Shown: positions 6,789-16,259, numbered from the stretch's first letter. The stretch: DNA of 28,534 nt from Erysipelotrichaceae bacterium (GCA_003520745.1 DOUE01000015.1:57620-86153); one strand, 5' to 3'. Notes: a model not told the origin generated them from the letters alone. Program-made: numbers and translations.

Positions 6789-8063
6789 ATGATAAGAGCG
6801 GTCGTAGGCGCCAACTGGGGCGATGAAGGCAAGGGTAAGTTAACCGATGTCTTCGCAGCCGAATCTGACATCGTCGTACGTTTCCAAGGCGGCAACAATG
6901 CCGGTCACACCATCATCAACGAATACGGGAAGTTCGCACTGCATATGCTGCCTTCCGGCGTATTCTACGGGCACACCGTCAACATCATCGGCAACGGGGT
7001 CGCGCTGAACATCGACGCCCTGGTCAAAGAGCTCAACGCCATCGTCGAAAAAGGCGTACCGATGCCCAAGATCCTGGTCAGCGACCGGGCGCAGATCGTC
7101 ATGTCCTACCACATCCTCTTCGATAAACTGGAAGAAGAACGTTTGGGTAAGGCGCAGTTCGGATCCACGAAATCCGGCATCGCCCCCTTCTATTCCGACA
7201 AATACGCGAAGATCGGCTTTCAAATCTCCGAACTCTTCGACGAACAATGGCTCAGCGACAAACTCGAGAGGGTCTTGGCCCAGAAGAACACCTTGTTGGT
7301 CCACCTCTACAACCACCAACCTCTTATCAAGGAAGACATCCTGGCCGAACTGATCCATTACCGCAGCGTCATCGCACCGTACGTGACGGACACCTTCAAA
7401 TACTTCCAGGAAGCCTTCGACGACAACAAGCGCATCCTGCTTGAAGGACAACTCGGCGCATTGCGCGACCCGGATTTCGGAATCTACCCCTACTCGACCT
7501 CTTCGAGCACCTTGGCCCTCTACGGGCCCATCGGTGCCGGGCTTCCCCGCCATATCGATGAAACCTGGGCGGTCACCAAAGCTTATTCCTCCTGTGTCGG
7601 GGCCGGACCCTTCGTCAGCGAAATCTTCGACGACACCGCCCATCAACTCAGAATACGCGGTGGCGATGCCGGGGAATACGGCGCGACCACCGGTCGTCCC
7701 CGCCGCATGGGCTGGTTCGATGCCGTGGCCACAAGATATGGCTGCCAAGTACAAGGCGCGACGCACCTTGTCCTGACGAACTTGGACGTATTGGGGTATT
7801 TGGATAAAATCCCGGTCTGCGTCGCCTATGAAACCGACGGGAAACGCCGGGAACACTTCCCCAACATCACCCGCTTGGAACACTCGGTGCCGATCCTGGA
7901 ATACGTGGACGGATGGAACTGCGACATCTCGCACATCCGTAACTACGACGAACTCCCCGAGAACTGTAAGAAATACGTCGACCGTTTGGAAGAGCTGGTC
8001 GGCGTAAAGATCGCCTTGGTCTCCAACGGACCCAAGCGCGAACAAATCATGACGCGTAAATAA
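6789..8063 (+). CDS. purA: Adenylosuccinate synthetase
   Basis: 424 residues, normal length. It joins IMP and aspartate using GTP, the first step from IMP to AMP. The GTP/IMP loop NWGDEGKGK (Asp12, Lys17), the NNAGHT block (His40) and the aspartate loop GATTGRPRR are all present. The middle block reads EGQLGALRDPDFGIYPYSTSSS instead of the common EGQQGTxLDxDHGTYPxVTSS. This marks a divergent PurA subgroup, but the catalytic Asp and His are intact. The ribosome binding site is TTAAGGAGGATCCACC. The gene ends at a bidirectional terminator facing the sugar locus. Confidence 0.92.
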   Translation: MIRAVVGANWGDEGKGKLTDVFAAESDIVVRFQGGNNAGHTIINEYGKFALHMLPSGVFYGHTVNIIGNGVALNIDALVKELNAIVEKGVPMPKILVSDRAQIVMSYHILFDKLEEERLGKAQFGSTKSGIAPFYSDKYAKIGFQISELFDEQWLSDKLERVLAQKNTLLVHLYNHQPLIKEDILAELIHYRSVIAPYVTDTFKYFQEAFDDNKRILLEGQLGALRDPDFGIYPYSTSSSTLALYGPIGAGLPRHIDETWAVTKAYSSCVGAGPFVSEIFDDTAHQLRIRGGDAGEYGATTGRPRRMGWFDAVATRYGCQVQGATHLVLTNLDVLGYLDKIPVCVAYETDGKRREHFPNITRLEHSVPILEYVDGWNCDISHIRNYDELPENCKKYVDRLEELVGVKIALVSNGPKREQIMTRK

Positions 8064-8073
8064 TCCGAAAGAC

Positions 8074-8112
8074 AAAAGAGTTCGACGCCGCGAGGCATCG
8101 AACTCTTTTTTT
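8074..8112. terminator. Bidirectional terminator between purA and the GH3 lipoprotein gene
   Basis: A perfect 12-bp stem (AAAAGAGTTCGA at 8074-8085, TCGAACTCTTTT at 8098-8109) has T-runs leaving on both strands. It serves the two convergent transcripts. Confidence 0.88.
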
Positions 8113-9880
8113 AGTAGTGTAATCCGTAGCCGAAATCGAAGAGGACGTTGTCCAGATCGCGGTCGCCCGCCATCGAACTGGTGTTGGAGGTATCGCTGGT
8201 CTTGGGCCAAGTGACCGGCAGCTTCCCCGTGAAATCCAGATCCCCGTACAGGACATCCGTGATCCCCTGCGCTTCGCTGCCATAGAGCCATGTCATGACC
8301 AAGGCGTCCCAATCGTCGATTTCGTCGCCCACCACCCTCGGCCGGCCGGAATTGAGCAGCACGACGACAGGTTTCTTGGTTGTGCGTGCGAATTCGATCG
8401 CCGCCGCGTTGTCCGGATGCATCGTGTTGCCCGAAAGTCCCAGGTCGGACGCATCGCCGACCCCTTCCGCGTAGGGGGTTTCACTGAGTACGACCACGAC
8501 GACATCCGCTTGGTCGACCTGCGCGACATCGGTGAAGATGGTCGCGCCGTTTTCATTTGCGACCGACTCGAAAGCTTCTTTCAAGGTCGTGGCTTGAGGC
8601 AATTTCGAATCGTTCATTTCACCCTGCCAACTCACCGTCCATCCGCCCGAAGCCAAGCCCGCGTTGTCCGCGCCGGGTCCGATCAGAAGGATGTTTGAGG
8701 ATTTGGCTAAAGGAAGGACGTTGTTGTTCTTGAGCAGGACCAAGGACTTCGAAACGGCTTCCCTGGCCAGTGCGCGATGTTCTTCGGAATTGAAGTCGGA
8801 TGCCTTCCCTTGCGGAAAGGTCGCATCGATCAGACCGAGTTGTTCTTTGACGTATTGGATGCGGGAGAACGCATCGTCGATGCGTTCTTCGGCGATATCG
8901 CCGTTCTTCACGGCCCGCAACATCGTGGTATAGACATTGTTCCAGTTATTGGGTTCCATCAAGAGGTCGACCCCGGCGTTGACGGCCGACACCAATTGCA
9001 TATAGAGCGACCCTTCGAGTTGATGGATGGCTTCCCAATCGCTAACCACCAAGCCCTTGAAGTTCAGTTCATCTTTGAGGACATCGTTGATCCAATAGTC
9101 GTTGGCGTGCATTTTCAGCCCGTCGATGCTGCTGAAGGAAATCATGACGCTCAATACGTTGCCTTGCGCGATCGCGCTAAGGTAGGGATAAAGGTGGATG
9201 GCGCGCAAAGTGGCTTCGTCCAGTTGCGCATCCCCCTGGTCGATCTTATAGGATCCGCTAGAGGTACCAAACACCGTCCCCCCGTCGGCCAGATAATGTT
9301 TCGCGGTCGCCGCGATCCCGGTGGACTGGATCCCCTGGATGAACGCCGTCCCCAACTCCGAGACCAGTTGCGGGTTCTCGGAGTAGCTTTCATACGTCCT
9401 TCCCCAGCGGATGTCCTGTACGACCGCCAGACAGGGGGCGAAATTCCAATGGACGCCGGTGGCCAGGAGTTCCTTGCCGACGGCGATGCCGATCTTCTTG
9501 ATCAGTTCGGGGTCGTTGGTCGCCCCGAGACCGATGTTATGGGGGAAAATCGTCGCACCCTGGGCGTTGTTATGGCCGTGTACGGCGTCGACGCCGTAGA
9601 CCACGGGGATCGTCGATGCTTCCTGATACGAAGCGATCAGATCGATCCACCCTTGCGGGGTATTGGACGAAGGAACCGACCCTCCGCCGCTTAGGACCGA
9701 GCCGAGTTGATAGGTTTCTTGTTCACTCTTGGAGAGCGAGTATCGCTCCGCCTGGATCATCTGGGCGACTTTCTCTTCGATCGTCGGTTTATTGTCATCG
9801 GGTTTCGGATCGGTTTTGACGCATCCGCCCAACACCAACCCCACCACTAAAATCAAAACGAGCAGTTTATGAATCGTCAT
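8111..9880 (-). CDS. GH3 exo-beta-glucanase/beta-glucosidase, lipoprotein
   Basis: 589 residues. A signal peptide with lipobox LGGC (Cys20) places it on the outer face of the membrane. The (beta/alpha)8 domain holds GVDAVHGHNN, GRTYESYSENP and KHYLADGG, as in plant-type exo-1,3/1,4-beta-glucanases. The nucleophile is Asp281 in VVSDWEA. The C-terminal sandwich domain holds the likely acid/base Glu472 in YAEGVGD. There is no fibronectin-like tail, unlike the GH3 at 24348-26546. It removes glucose from beta-glucans or oligosaccharides. It is the last gene of the long operon, 24 bases after permease B2. Its ribosome binding site (AAAGGTACTGACG) is weak compared with the rest of the operon. Confidence 0.88.
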   Translation of the reverse strand: MTIHKLLVLILVVGLVLGGCVKTDPKPDDNKPTIEEKVAQMIQAERYSLSKSEQETYQLGSVLSGGGSVPSSNTPQGWIDLIASYQEASTIPVVYGVDAVHGHNNAQGATIFPHNIGLGATNDPELIKKIGIAVGKELLATGVHWNFAPCLAVVQDIRWGRTYESYSENPQLVSELGTAFIQGIQSTGIAATAKHYLADGGTVFGTSSGSYKIDQGDAQLDEATLRAIHLYPYLSAIAQGNVLSVMISFSSIDGLKMHANDYWINDVLKDELNFKGLVVSDWEAIHQLEGSLYMQLVSAVNAGVDLLMEPNNWNNVYTTMLRAVKNGDIAEERIDDAFSRIQYVKEQLGLIDATFPQGKASDFNSEEHRALAREAVSKSLVLLKNNNVLPLAKSSNILLIGPGADNAGLASGGWTVSWQGEMNDSKLPQATTLKEAFESVANENGATIFTDVAQVDQADVVVVVLSETPYAEGVGDASDLGLSGNTMHPDNAAAIEFARTTKKPVVVLLNSGRPRVVGDEIDDWDALVMTWLYGSEAQGITDVLYGDLDFTGKLPVTWPKTSDTSNTSSMAGDRDLDNVLFDFGYGLHY

Positions 9881-9904
9881 TCGTCAGTACCTTTGTCTCC
9901 CCTT

Positions 9905-10885
9905 TTATTCGCCGGTGATCCCGGTCTTTTCGATGCCTTCCACAAACTGCTTCTGCACGAACAGATACATGATCATCATCGGCGCCATCGTGATCAAGGT
10001 CGCCGCCATCTTGAAGGATTCGTTGATTCTGAACTGGCCGCCCGGGGCGCCTGAAGCGCCGGGGACGTTGGCCGACATCTTTTCGAAGATCGAATCGAAC
10101 AAGCCCAATTGCAGGGGCATGAGTTTCAGCGCGGAGCGCAGGAAGGTCGCCGTGATGTAGCTTTCGTTATAATTCCAGACGAAGGAAAACAAGAAGACGG
10201 TCGCGATCGTCGGGACCGACATCTTCAGGATGATATGGTAGAACACCTGCCATGAGGAAGCGCCGTCGATTTTCGCGGCTTCATCCAGCACGACCGGGAT
10301 CATCTTGAAGAAGTTGAAGAAAATCAGGATGAGGATGGCGGAGTAGACGCCCTGACCCGCGATCGCCATCAGGAGTTGCGGGAACACCGTCCCGATCATT
10401 TTGATGCCGGTCATGTTTTGCGCCGTGATGAACATCATCCAGCGCGGGATCAAGACGACGGGGACCGGGATGATGAAGGACATCAACACCATCGCGAACC
10501 AGAAGTTCTTGAATTTGAATTGATAGCGGGCGAAGGCGAAACCGGTCATCGCGGAGATGAAGGTCTGGGCCAAGGCGAGCGTACCGGAATACCACAGCGA
10601 GTTCAGGATCGTATTGGGCATACTGAGGACGCTCCAGGCGACCCGCAGGTTGGTGATGGACCAGTTCTGGGGGACCCAGTCGATCTCGGGGTTGATGATG
10701 TCGGCCGACGACATGAAGGTCATCGAAATCATACGCAGCAGAGGATACAGGAAGACATAGGCGATCGCGACCAGAAGGATGTAGACGGCGATACGGTAGA
10801 CCAAGCCGTCGGAGATGTTATACCCCAACAGTTTGCGTTTCAGTTTGCTTGTGTTGACTTTCGGTCGTTCAAGTTTAAGCTTCAT
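9905..10885 (-). CDS. Carbohydrate ABC permease B2 (MalG type)
   Basis: 326 residues, six predicted membrane segments. The EAA loop reads DEAAKIDGASSWQVFYHIILKMSVP, where the ATPase docks. The start at 10885 (MKLKLERPK) is chosen because AAAGGAGGCGACTGACG precedes it; upstream in-frame codons lie inside the partner gene. It overlaps the end of permease B1 by 11 nt, so both are translated together. The long N-terminal extension of about 45 residues before the first membrane segment is basic. It pairs with B1 and imports an oligosaccharide delivered by a binding protein. The substrate is not shown by the sequence. Confidence 0.9.
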   Translation of the reverse strand: MKLKLERPKVNTSKLKRKLLGYNISDGLVYRIAVYILLVAIAYVFLYPLLRMISMTFMSSADIINPEIDWVPQNWSITNLRVAWSVLSMPNTILNSLWYSGTLALAQTFISAMTGFAFARYQFKFKNFWFAMVLMSFIIPVPVVLIPRWMMFITAQNMTGIKMIGTVFPQLLMAIAGQGVYSAILILIFFNFFKMIPVVLDEAAKIDGASSWQVFYHIILKMSVPTIATVFLFSFVWNYNESYITATFLRSALKLMPLQLGLFDSIFEKMSANVPGASGAPGGQFRINESFKMAATLITMAPMMIMYLFVQKQFVEGIEKTGITGE

Positions 10886-11873
10886 CGTCAGTCGCCTCCT
10901 TTCCTTTTTTAAAGAATCGATCCATCGATGCCCTGAACTTATCCGATTTGAGTTGTTTGCGCCGTTTCTCGGCTTGTTCCTCACGGATATTGACCACATA
11001 GACATCCTTGGACGGATCACGCAGGATGAAGAACATCGCACCGATCAGTACCAGGACCACCAGACTGTAGATCCAGGCATAGGACGATGCGACCCCCAAG
11101 CCGCCGACCGTATCGAAGATCGCGGTCTGGATCATCCCGTAGACCGGGTTGATCGGAAACATCCCCAATTGGACGACCGTGAAGATCGAAGCCACCAAGA
11201 GGATGGGACGGATGATGGGGATGGTGATCTTCCACAGGATCTGCCACGAGGTCGCGCCGTCGATCTGGGCGGCCTCGAACAACTGCGGGTTGATCTTCTG
11301 TAGACCGTTGAGGAACAAGACGATGGGAATCCCCGTAAACCACAACACGATCGCGAAATTATTGAAGAGGAAGGCGATGACGTCCGCCAAGGCGGGGCTG
11401 TAGCTTTCCATGATCTGATAGATGAAGATGCGTCGGACGTTGCCGATCTGCACGTTGCCCGAATTCATCAACTGGTTCATGACCGAACCGGAGATGACGA
11501 TGACCGGGAGGAAGTAGATGATCCGAAACGCGGTCCGAAAACGGAACTTCCCGTTAAGCAGGATCGCCAGGATGAAGGAGATGATCAGGATGGTCGGCAC
11601 GTAGACGATCTCGCTCAGGAAGAACTGGATCAGCGCCGGGGTGAAGTTGGGGTTGCGTAAAAGCGCGGTCACGTAGTTGTCGATGCCGTTGAAGGCGGTC
11701 GTCCATCCCAATACGTTCAAACTGACTTTATGGAAGCTGAGATAGATCGTATACAGGAACGGGAAGAGCGTGAAGATCAGGAATCCGATCATCCACGGAA
11801 AGAAGAAGACATAGCCGGTACGGGACTGTTGTTTTTGGAAAGAACGACTCGGTTTATTTTTCCGCTGTTTCAT
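10875..11873 (-). CDS. Carbohydrate ABC permease B1 (MalF type)
   Basis: 332 residues with six hydrophobic segments and EAA loop FEAAQIDGATSWQILWKITIP. The C-terminus has an unusually long charged cytoplasmic tail of about 45 residues (RDPSKDVYVVNIREEQAEKRR and on), rich in Lys, Arg and Asp. The start at 11873 follows CTAGGAGGGAAAGAC, which overlaps the stop of the DUF5696 gene. It is part of the tight nine-gene operon. It shares its job with B2 and is likely driven by a common MsmX/UgpC-type ATPase not present in this window. Confidence 0.9.
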   Translation of the reverse strand: MKQRKNKPSRSFQKQQSRTGYVFFFPWMIGFLIFTLFPFLYTIYLSFHKVSLNVLGWTTAFNGIDNYVTALLRNPNFTPALIQFFLSEIVYVPTILIISFILAILLNGKFRFRTAFRIIYFLPVIVISGSVMNQLMNSGNVQIGNVRRIFIYQIMESYSPALADVIAFLFNNFAIVLWFTGIPIVLFLNGLQKINPQLFEAAQIDGATSWQILWKITIPIIRPILLVASIFTVVQLGMFPINPVYGMIQTAIFDTVGGLGVASSYAWIYSLVVLVLIGAMFFILRDPSKDVYVVNIREEQAEKRRKQLKSDKFRASMDRFFKKGKEATDDEA

Positions 11874-11884
11874 GTCTTTCCCTC

Positions 11885-14236
11885 CTAGTCCAAGGTACGC
11901 GCGGAAAGCGCGGGTACGAGGATCCCTTCATATGTGATCGCATGGTCGGTATAGTTGATTAGAACGTGTTTGCCGTTGTCGTAGGTATTCAGAATCACGC
12001 CGTTCTCGACCACGGTACGGTCGATCCACTCGGCGGAGGCGACTTCCTTGAGGACGTCGTTGACCTTGTCGTAGATTTCCTTGATCAAGGCTTTGTATTG
12101 GATGTATTCCGTCGAATAATAACGGGCGGAATTGGTGAGGGTCAACTGATAGGAAGGATCCTGCGTCAAGACGAAGGAAGGCGAGAGGTTGAAGTCGATC
12201 ATCCGCAGGACATCCTTGGTTGTATAGAAGGAGAAGTTGGAATAGGGGGCGTACATTTCCATATTGTTGTTGATGACCAGTTGAAGGAAAGGCACGGTGT
12301 CCGTTTCCACCAAAAACTGACTGGAGAACACGGGGGTTTCAAGGAAACGGTCGATGTAGCCCCAGAGATAGTCGTTGGGCGAGGTCGCCGCGACCTTGAG
12401 GTCGGGGTTCAGCTTTTCAAACGCCGCTACGTTGATTTCCATGGTCTTGTGGATCTCCGAACTCGTCTTGCTGTATTCGCTCAACAGGGTCCGGGGGATC
12501 CCTTCGATCGTCAAGGATCCGACGTTCATTTTTTCCAGTTTCCTGGTTTGCGTCAGTAACCATTGCGCGCTCTTGGACGGTCGGGCATACCCGAATACCG
12601 TGACCGGGAAATCATCCCTGAGGCGGTATTCCATATACCAGCCGTTCATGTGTTTCGCGGCATTGTTGAGGAAACTCACCTGGTCGCGATGGATGGTGAC
12701 GTAGTCCTGGGAGAAGGAAACGTCGTATCCCAGTTCTTTCGCAGTGTTGATCAACGCCTTGAAGTCGCCGGACGACCCGATTTCGTTGGACCAATCCGTT
12801 TCAAACGGATCACCCGAGGTGATGCCGCCCTTCTGCCATCCCAGCAAGCCGCTGGTGACGTTCGCGATCCCGTTTTCCTTGACGTCGGCTAAAATCGCCT
12901 TGACTTCATCGGCGCTGGTCACCACGACGTCTTCCATCCCGAAGACGCTCTTCTTGATGTCCGCCATGACGAAATCCAAACGGACCGGCACATCGCCGCT
13001 ACTGCGCGTGGTGGTCGGCAGACGATCGACCGATTTCAGGTAGTCGCGATAGGTCAACGCCATGCCGACGTAATCCGCGGGACGACCGTCCGAGCTTCCG
13101 TCGCCCGACAGGAAATCATAGCGCATCGAAAGGTCGAAGTGGTTGCGGTCCTTCATGAGCGTGAAGTAGCCGTCGCCTTGTTTATTGTAGATTTGGTGAT
13201 AGAGCTTATTGTATTCGAAGCGCGGATAGGCGTAGGTATAGTACGTCATGTTTTCCTCGGGGGATACCGTGATTTCCATGTATTCCCCGCCTTGGGTCGC
13301 ATAGGCCAAAAACGCCGCCTGGCGATTCCCGTGGGCGATCCCGAAAACCGGCATCAAGGGGTTCTTGATGGGGAGATAGGACGTTTCATGGGCGTAGTAA
13401 TAGTCGGATTCGGTGGGGTCGGGTCCATAGACATCCCCGACATAGGGCGTTAGTCCGGTATTGCGGTCTTCGAAGCGGATGAGCGCCCCTGGACCGTCGG
13501 GAACCAAGACATACCCCGGGATCATTTCATTGGGGACTTCTTTCTTAAAGTCGTCCTTTTCCACGTCCCAATACAGTTTTTGACCGCCTGCCGCCCCCAT
13601 GAACGGCGAAAGCTGGATCGCCGCCAAGGTGTCGATCCCTTCCCCGCCCAGTTCGTCGTCGCGGATTTCATATCGGATCCCCGCTTCGTCGAAATAGATG
13701 TGGACTTTGATGTCGATGCGCAACGAACCGAAACGGATGTCCAGTCGACGATGCGCCGGATCGTTGTTGACGGTGGCGAGCGTCGAGCTCGCCCCGCTGT
13801 CGGAAGCGGATGAAATCCGCTTGATGGAGTTGGAGACATCGTAGTATTCGATCGTGACCAAGGAATTCGCGATCCCCGTGAAGGTCGTGTTCAAGCGGTC
13901 TTCCAAGGGGGCGCAATCCACTTTCTGATCGTCGGGCACCAGATCGCACTGGTCTTCGAGGTATTTGTTGAACTCGATGTCCAGGCCGGTTTTCCAAACA
14001 TAGCCGTTACGCTTATCCTGGATCGCGATGACATCGCGATCTTCCTTGAAGTAGTAGGTCAGGTTGTCCGTTTCATAAAGTTTCTCGAAATCGCTCGGTG
14101 AAACCAAGTCGTAAGTCACCGACTCGGGAGGGAGTTTCGTATCGTGGGAGGACGGGATGTATTCGGAAGCGGAAACCGCCGTCAGCATCAGCGCGAACAG
14201 CGCGGGTAGGATCCAGATTTTTCTACGCCGTGACAT
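11885..14236 (-). CDS. Large exported protein, DUF5696-like
   Basis: 783 residues with a signal peptide (MSRRRKIW, then a hydrophobic stretch ending about VSASE). No lipobox and no C-terminal anchor. The N-terminal half looks like a beta-rich domain (about 40-360: VIAIQDKRNGYVWKTGLD, DIRFGSLRIDIKVHIYFDEAG, GYVLVPDGPGALIRFEDR). The middle looks like an alpha/beta barrel (about 410-680). The end is a small beta domain (TYDNGKHVLINYTDHAIT) like those closing glycoside hydrolases. This matches DUF5696 proteins that occur in sugar ABC clusters of Gram-positive bacteria. No activity is known to me; a glycan-acting enzyme is a fair guess. Cys97 and Cys108 form a possible disulfide. It begins inside the end of the preceding gene (14-nt overlap) behind an exceptional Shine-Dalgarno site. 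Confidence 0.7.
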   Translation of the reverse strand: MSRRRKIWILPALFALMLTAVSASEYIPSSHDTKLPPESVTYDLVSPSDFEKLYETDNLTYYFKEDRDVIAIQDKRNGYVWKTGLDIEFNKYLEDQCDLVPDDQKVDCAPLEDRLNTTFTGIANSLVTIEYYDVSNSIKRISSASDSGASSTLATVNNDPAHRRLDIRFGSLRIDIKVHIYFDEAGIRYEIRDDELGGEGIDTLAAIQLSPFMGAAGGQKLYWDVEKDDFKKEVPNEMIPGYVLVPDGPGALIRFEDRNTGLTPYVGDVYGPDPTESDYYYAHETSYLPIKNPLMPVFGIAHGNRQAAFLAYATQGGEYMEITVSPEENMTYYTYAYPRFEYNKLYHQIYNKQGDGYFTLMKDRNHFDLSMRYDFLSGDGSSDGRPADYVGMALTYRDYLKSVDRLPTTTRSSGDVPVRLDFVMADIKKSVFGMEDVVVTSADEVKAILADVKENGIANVTSGLLGWQKGGITSGDPFETDWSNEIGSSGDFKALINTAKELGYDVSFSQDYVTIHRDQVSFLNNAAKHMNGWYMEYRLRDDFPVTVFGYARPSKSAQWLLTQTRKLEKMNVGSLTIEGIPRTLLSEYSKTSSEIHKTMEINVAAFEKLNPDLKVAATSPNDYLWGYIDRFLETPVFSSQFLVETDTVPFLQLVINNNMEMYAPYSNFSFYTTKDVLRMIDFNLSPSFVLTQDPSYQLTLTNSARYYSTEYIQYKALIKEIYDKVNDVLKEVASAEWIDRTVVENGVILNTYDNGKHVLINYTDHAITYEGILVPALSARTLD

Positions 14237-16250
14237 TTCGGATCACCTCCTTGATAATCGCTTCGAAGAACATGTAGACTTGTTCGGTCATGATGATGAC
14301 GATCAAGAGGACGACCGCGATCACCAACATAAAGACGATCGTCATCAGGATGCTTTTCACGGATTCGCGCACCGTGTAGTTGTGCGTCTCCTGGATGCCC
14401 AGGTAGAGGTTCACGCCTGTCCAGACGAAGGCCGCCTGTTGGGCCGTCTGAAGCAGGAACAGCTCGTTGTAGGTCAGGATGTAGCTGAGGCCGATGATCA
14501 ATACATAGATGACCAATACCGGACCTAGGCTATAGGCCACCATCTTCACCAACTGGACGAAGGAACCTTCGCCGTCGTTGATGGAGGAGACCAGGTAGTT
14601 GCAGAGGATTCCAAGGAAGAAGATCGAGAAGAACCCGATGATGACCGAATTCATGTCGATGTCTTCGATCGCGATGAACTGATAGATGAAGCCTTTCCCC
14701 AGCATGTACCAGAGGAAGACGGCGAAGAAGATCGCGTAGATCAGAAACGCACCCAGGAGCGACCCCCTGCGTTTGCGTTTCAGGTCGTAGAACGAATCGA
14801 TGGGATGGCGCATGAAGGCGAAGACGAAGAGGACATCGTCGATGATCCGGACCGATTTCAATCGGTGGATCGTGTCTCGAACAGGTTTGAGGATGTCGTG
14901 TTTCTTGCGCCATTTCTTCGTGATGAACATCAAGAGCGAATACCCGATGATCAACGAGAAGATCGTCCCGAGATTGGCTTGCAGCCATTCGTTGCGGACT
15001 TCCCAGAACGCTTGGGAATAATAGTAGCGGTTCCCGGCGATTTCGAAGTGCACCATCGCCGATTCGTATTCCTGACGGTAGAGATAATTCATTCCGATCC
15101 CGTTGTGCGCCAAGACCGACATCTGGTTCAGACGCAGGACGTCTTCCCACAACATCGTGGCTTCTTCGTACTTGCCTTGGTTGAACAAGTCGATCGCGGA
15201 ATAGACGCGGCTGGAATATTCGGTAGGTTTGAACGACTGGATGAAGGATTGTTCACCGTCGGTCGCCCAGATCCGACCCTGCGAGTCGACGTTGATCGAG
15301 GTCATGCTGCTGAAAAGACCGGCGATGTCGTATTGACCGTAAGCCGAGCCGAACATGAAGATGAATTGTCCGTCGTTGGTGTAGATGAAGATCATGCCGG
15401 ATTTGGAGGCGGCGTAGATGATCCCTTTATCGTCGACCGTGATGTCGACCAGATCGTCGGGACCCCAGGTGTATTGTTCGCTGAACATGTCCTGACCGGC
15501 GGTGTTATGCTTCTTCACCCCGTGCAGGTTGGTCCCCATGGTCGTCGTATAGACGATCCCTTTGGGATCCAGATAGACGTTGGTGAACGTGGTCGGGACC
15601 CGACCCAACAGCAAAGCCTTCTGCTCTTCGGTATAGAAGATGTCCTGCAGCATCTGCACCAGGTTCAAACTGACTTTATTGGATGTGAAGTAGCCCAAAA
15701 ACTCACCGGAATTGGAGAGTTGGATGATGCCGTTGTAGACGCCTTCGGAGAGGATGTAGAGGTTGCGCCGGTTGTCGACCGCGACGCGCATCGGTTTGTA
15801 GGTGGTGTCGGAGAAGGAAGCCGTGGTCGGCCGGCCGAAGGATTCGATCAGTTCGCCCGTGCTTGAGAAACGGAAGACTTTGGCGGCTGAAGGATCGGCG
15901 ACGTAGATCTCGCCATCCCCGGTGACATAGACGCCGGTGGGGGTCTTCATGTCGGGATGGGTGATGTAGGTAACGACTTTGTCGGTGGCCGTGTCGTATT
16001 CGACGATGCGCTTATTATCGCGGTCCGCGATGAAAAGATGGTCGCGCGCATCCATGAAGGCGTCTTGGGGCGCCTTCAAGCCGAGGTTGGTGACCGTCCG
16101 CTCGGGGAGGTACGCGTCCTGCGTCCAGACGATTTCATATTTTGCATTGAGCGTACGCGTCCGCGAGGTCGCGGAGGAGGCGAAGACGGAAGTCGTGGAT
16201 AGGATGAGGAAGAAGAGGACAAGTAAAACGGATAGGAGTTTCTTTTTCAT
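14223..16250 (-). CDS. Membrane protein with exported beta-propeller, TPR and Yip1 domain
   Basis: 675 residues. A signal peptide (1-25) is followed by an NHL-like six-bladed propeller (about 40-340), with repeats such as DAFMDARDHLFIADRDNKRI, GVYVTGDGEIYVADPSAAKV and ITVDDKGIIYAASKSGMI. A TPR-like helical pair follows (about 348-415: DLFNQGKYEEATMLWEDVL, NGIGMNYLYRQEYESAMVHF). A membrane segment (about 424-443) is followed by a basic stop-transfer (KKWRKKH). Next come a charged cytoplasmic stretch and a Yip1-type domain with about five membrane segments (about 495-660). Propeller and TPR should face outside. Such proteins occur in sugar-transporter clusters, but their role is unknown. Position between the two permease pairs suggests a platform, sensor or scaffold for them. 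Confidence 0.75.
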   Translation of the reverse strand: MKKKLLSVLLVLFFLILSTTSVFASSATSRTRTLNAKYEIVWTQDAYLPERTVTNLGLKAPQDAFMDARDHLFIADRDNKRIVEYDTATDKVVTYITHPDMKTPTGVYVTGDGEIYVADPSAAKVFRFSSTGELIESFGRPTTASFSDTTYKPMRVAVDNRRNLYILSEGVYNGIIQLSNSGEFLGYFTSNKVSLNLVQMLQDIFYTEEQKALLLGRVPTTFTNVYLDPKGIVYTTTMGTNLHGVKKHNTAGQDMFSEQYTWGPDDLVDITVDDKGIIYAASKSGMIFIYTNDGQFIFMFGSAYGQYDIAGLFSSMTSINVDSQGRIWATDGEQSFIQSFKPTEYSSRVYSAIDLFNQGKYEEATMLWEDVLRLNQMSVLAHNGIGMNYLYRQEYESAMVHFEIAGNRYYYSQAFWEVRNEWLQANLGTIFSLIIGYSLLMFITKKWRKKHDILKPVRDTIHRLKSVRIIDDVLFVFAFMRHPIDSFYDLKRKRRGSLLGAFLIYAIFFAVFLWYMLGKGFIYQFIAIEDIDMNSVIIGFFSIFFLGILCNYLVSSINDGEGSFVQLVKMVAYSLGPVLVIYVLIIGLSYILTYNELFLLQTAQQAAFVWTGVNLYLGIQETHNYTVRESVKSILMTIVFMLVIAVVLLIVIIMTEQVYMFFEAIIKEVIRNVTA
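14240..14252 (-). promoter_or_regulatory. Exceptionally long Shine-Dalgarno of the DUF5696-like gene
   Basis: Minus-strand AAGGAGGTGATCC is 13 nt that match the full usual anti-Shine-Dalgarno tail of bacterial 16S rRNA. It sits 3 bases before ATG 14236 and lies inside the coding region of the propeller/Yip1 gene. Confidence 0.75.
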
Positions 16251-16259
16251 GGTCCCCTC

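Noticed and set aside
6840..8312. 490-codon open frame antisense to purA
   Set aside because: It mirrors purA codon structure, has no ribosome binding site or family motifs, and crosses the bidirectional terminator.
14805..15866. 353-codon open frame on the plus strand
   Set aside because: Antisense shadow of the propeller/Yip1 gene; composition is Asp/Val/Arg-rich as expected from the complement, and no start site is seen.
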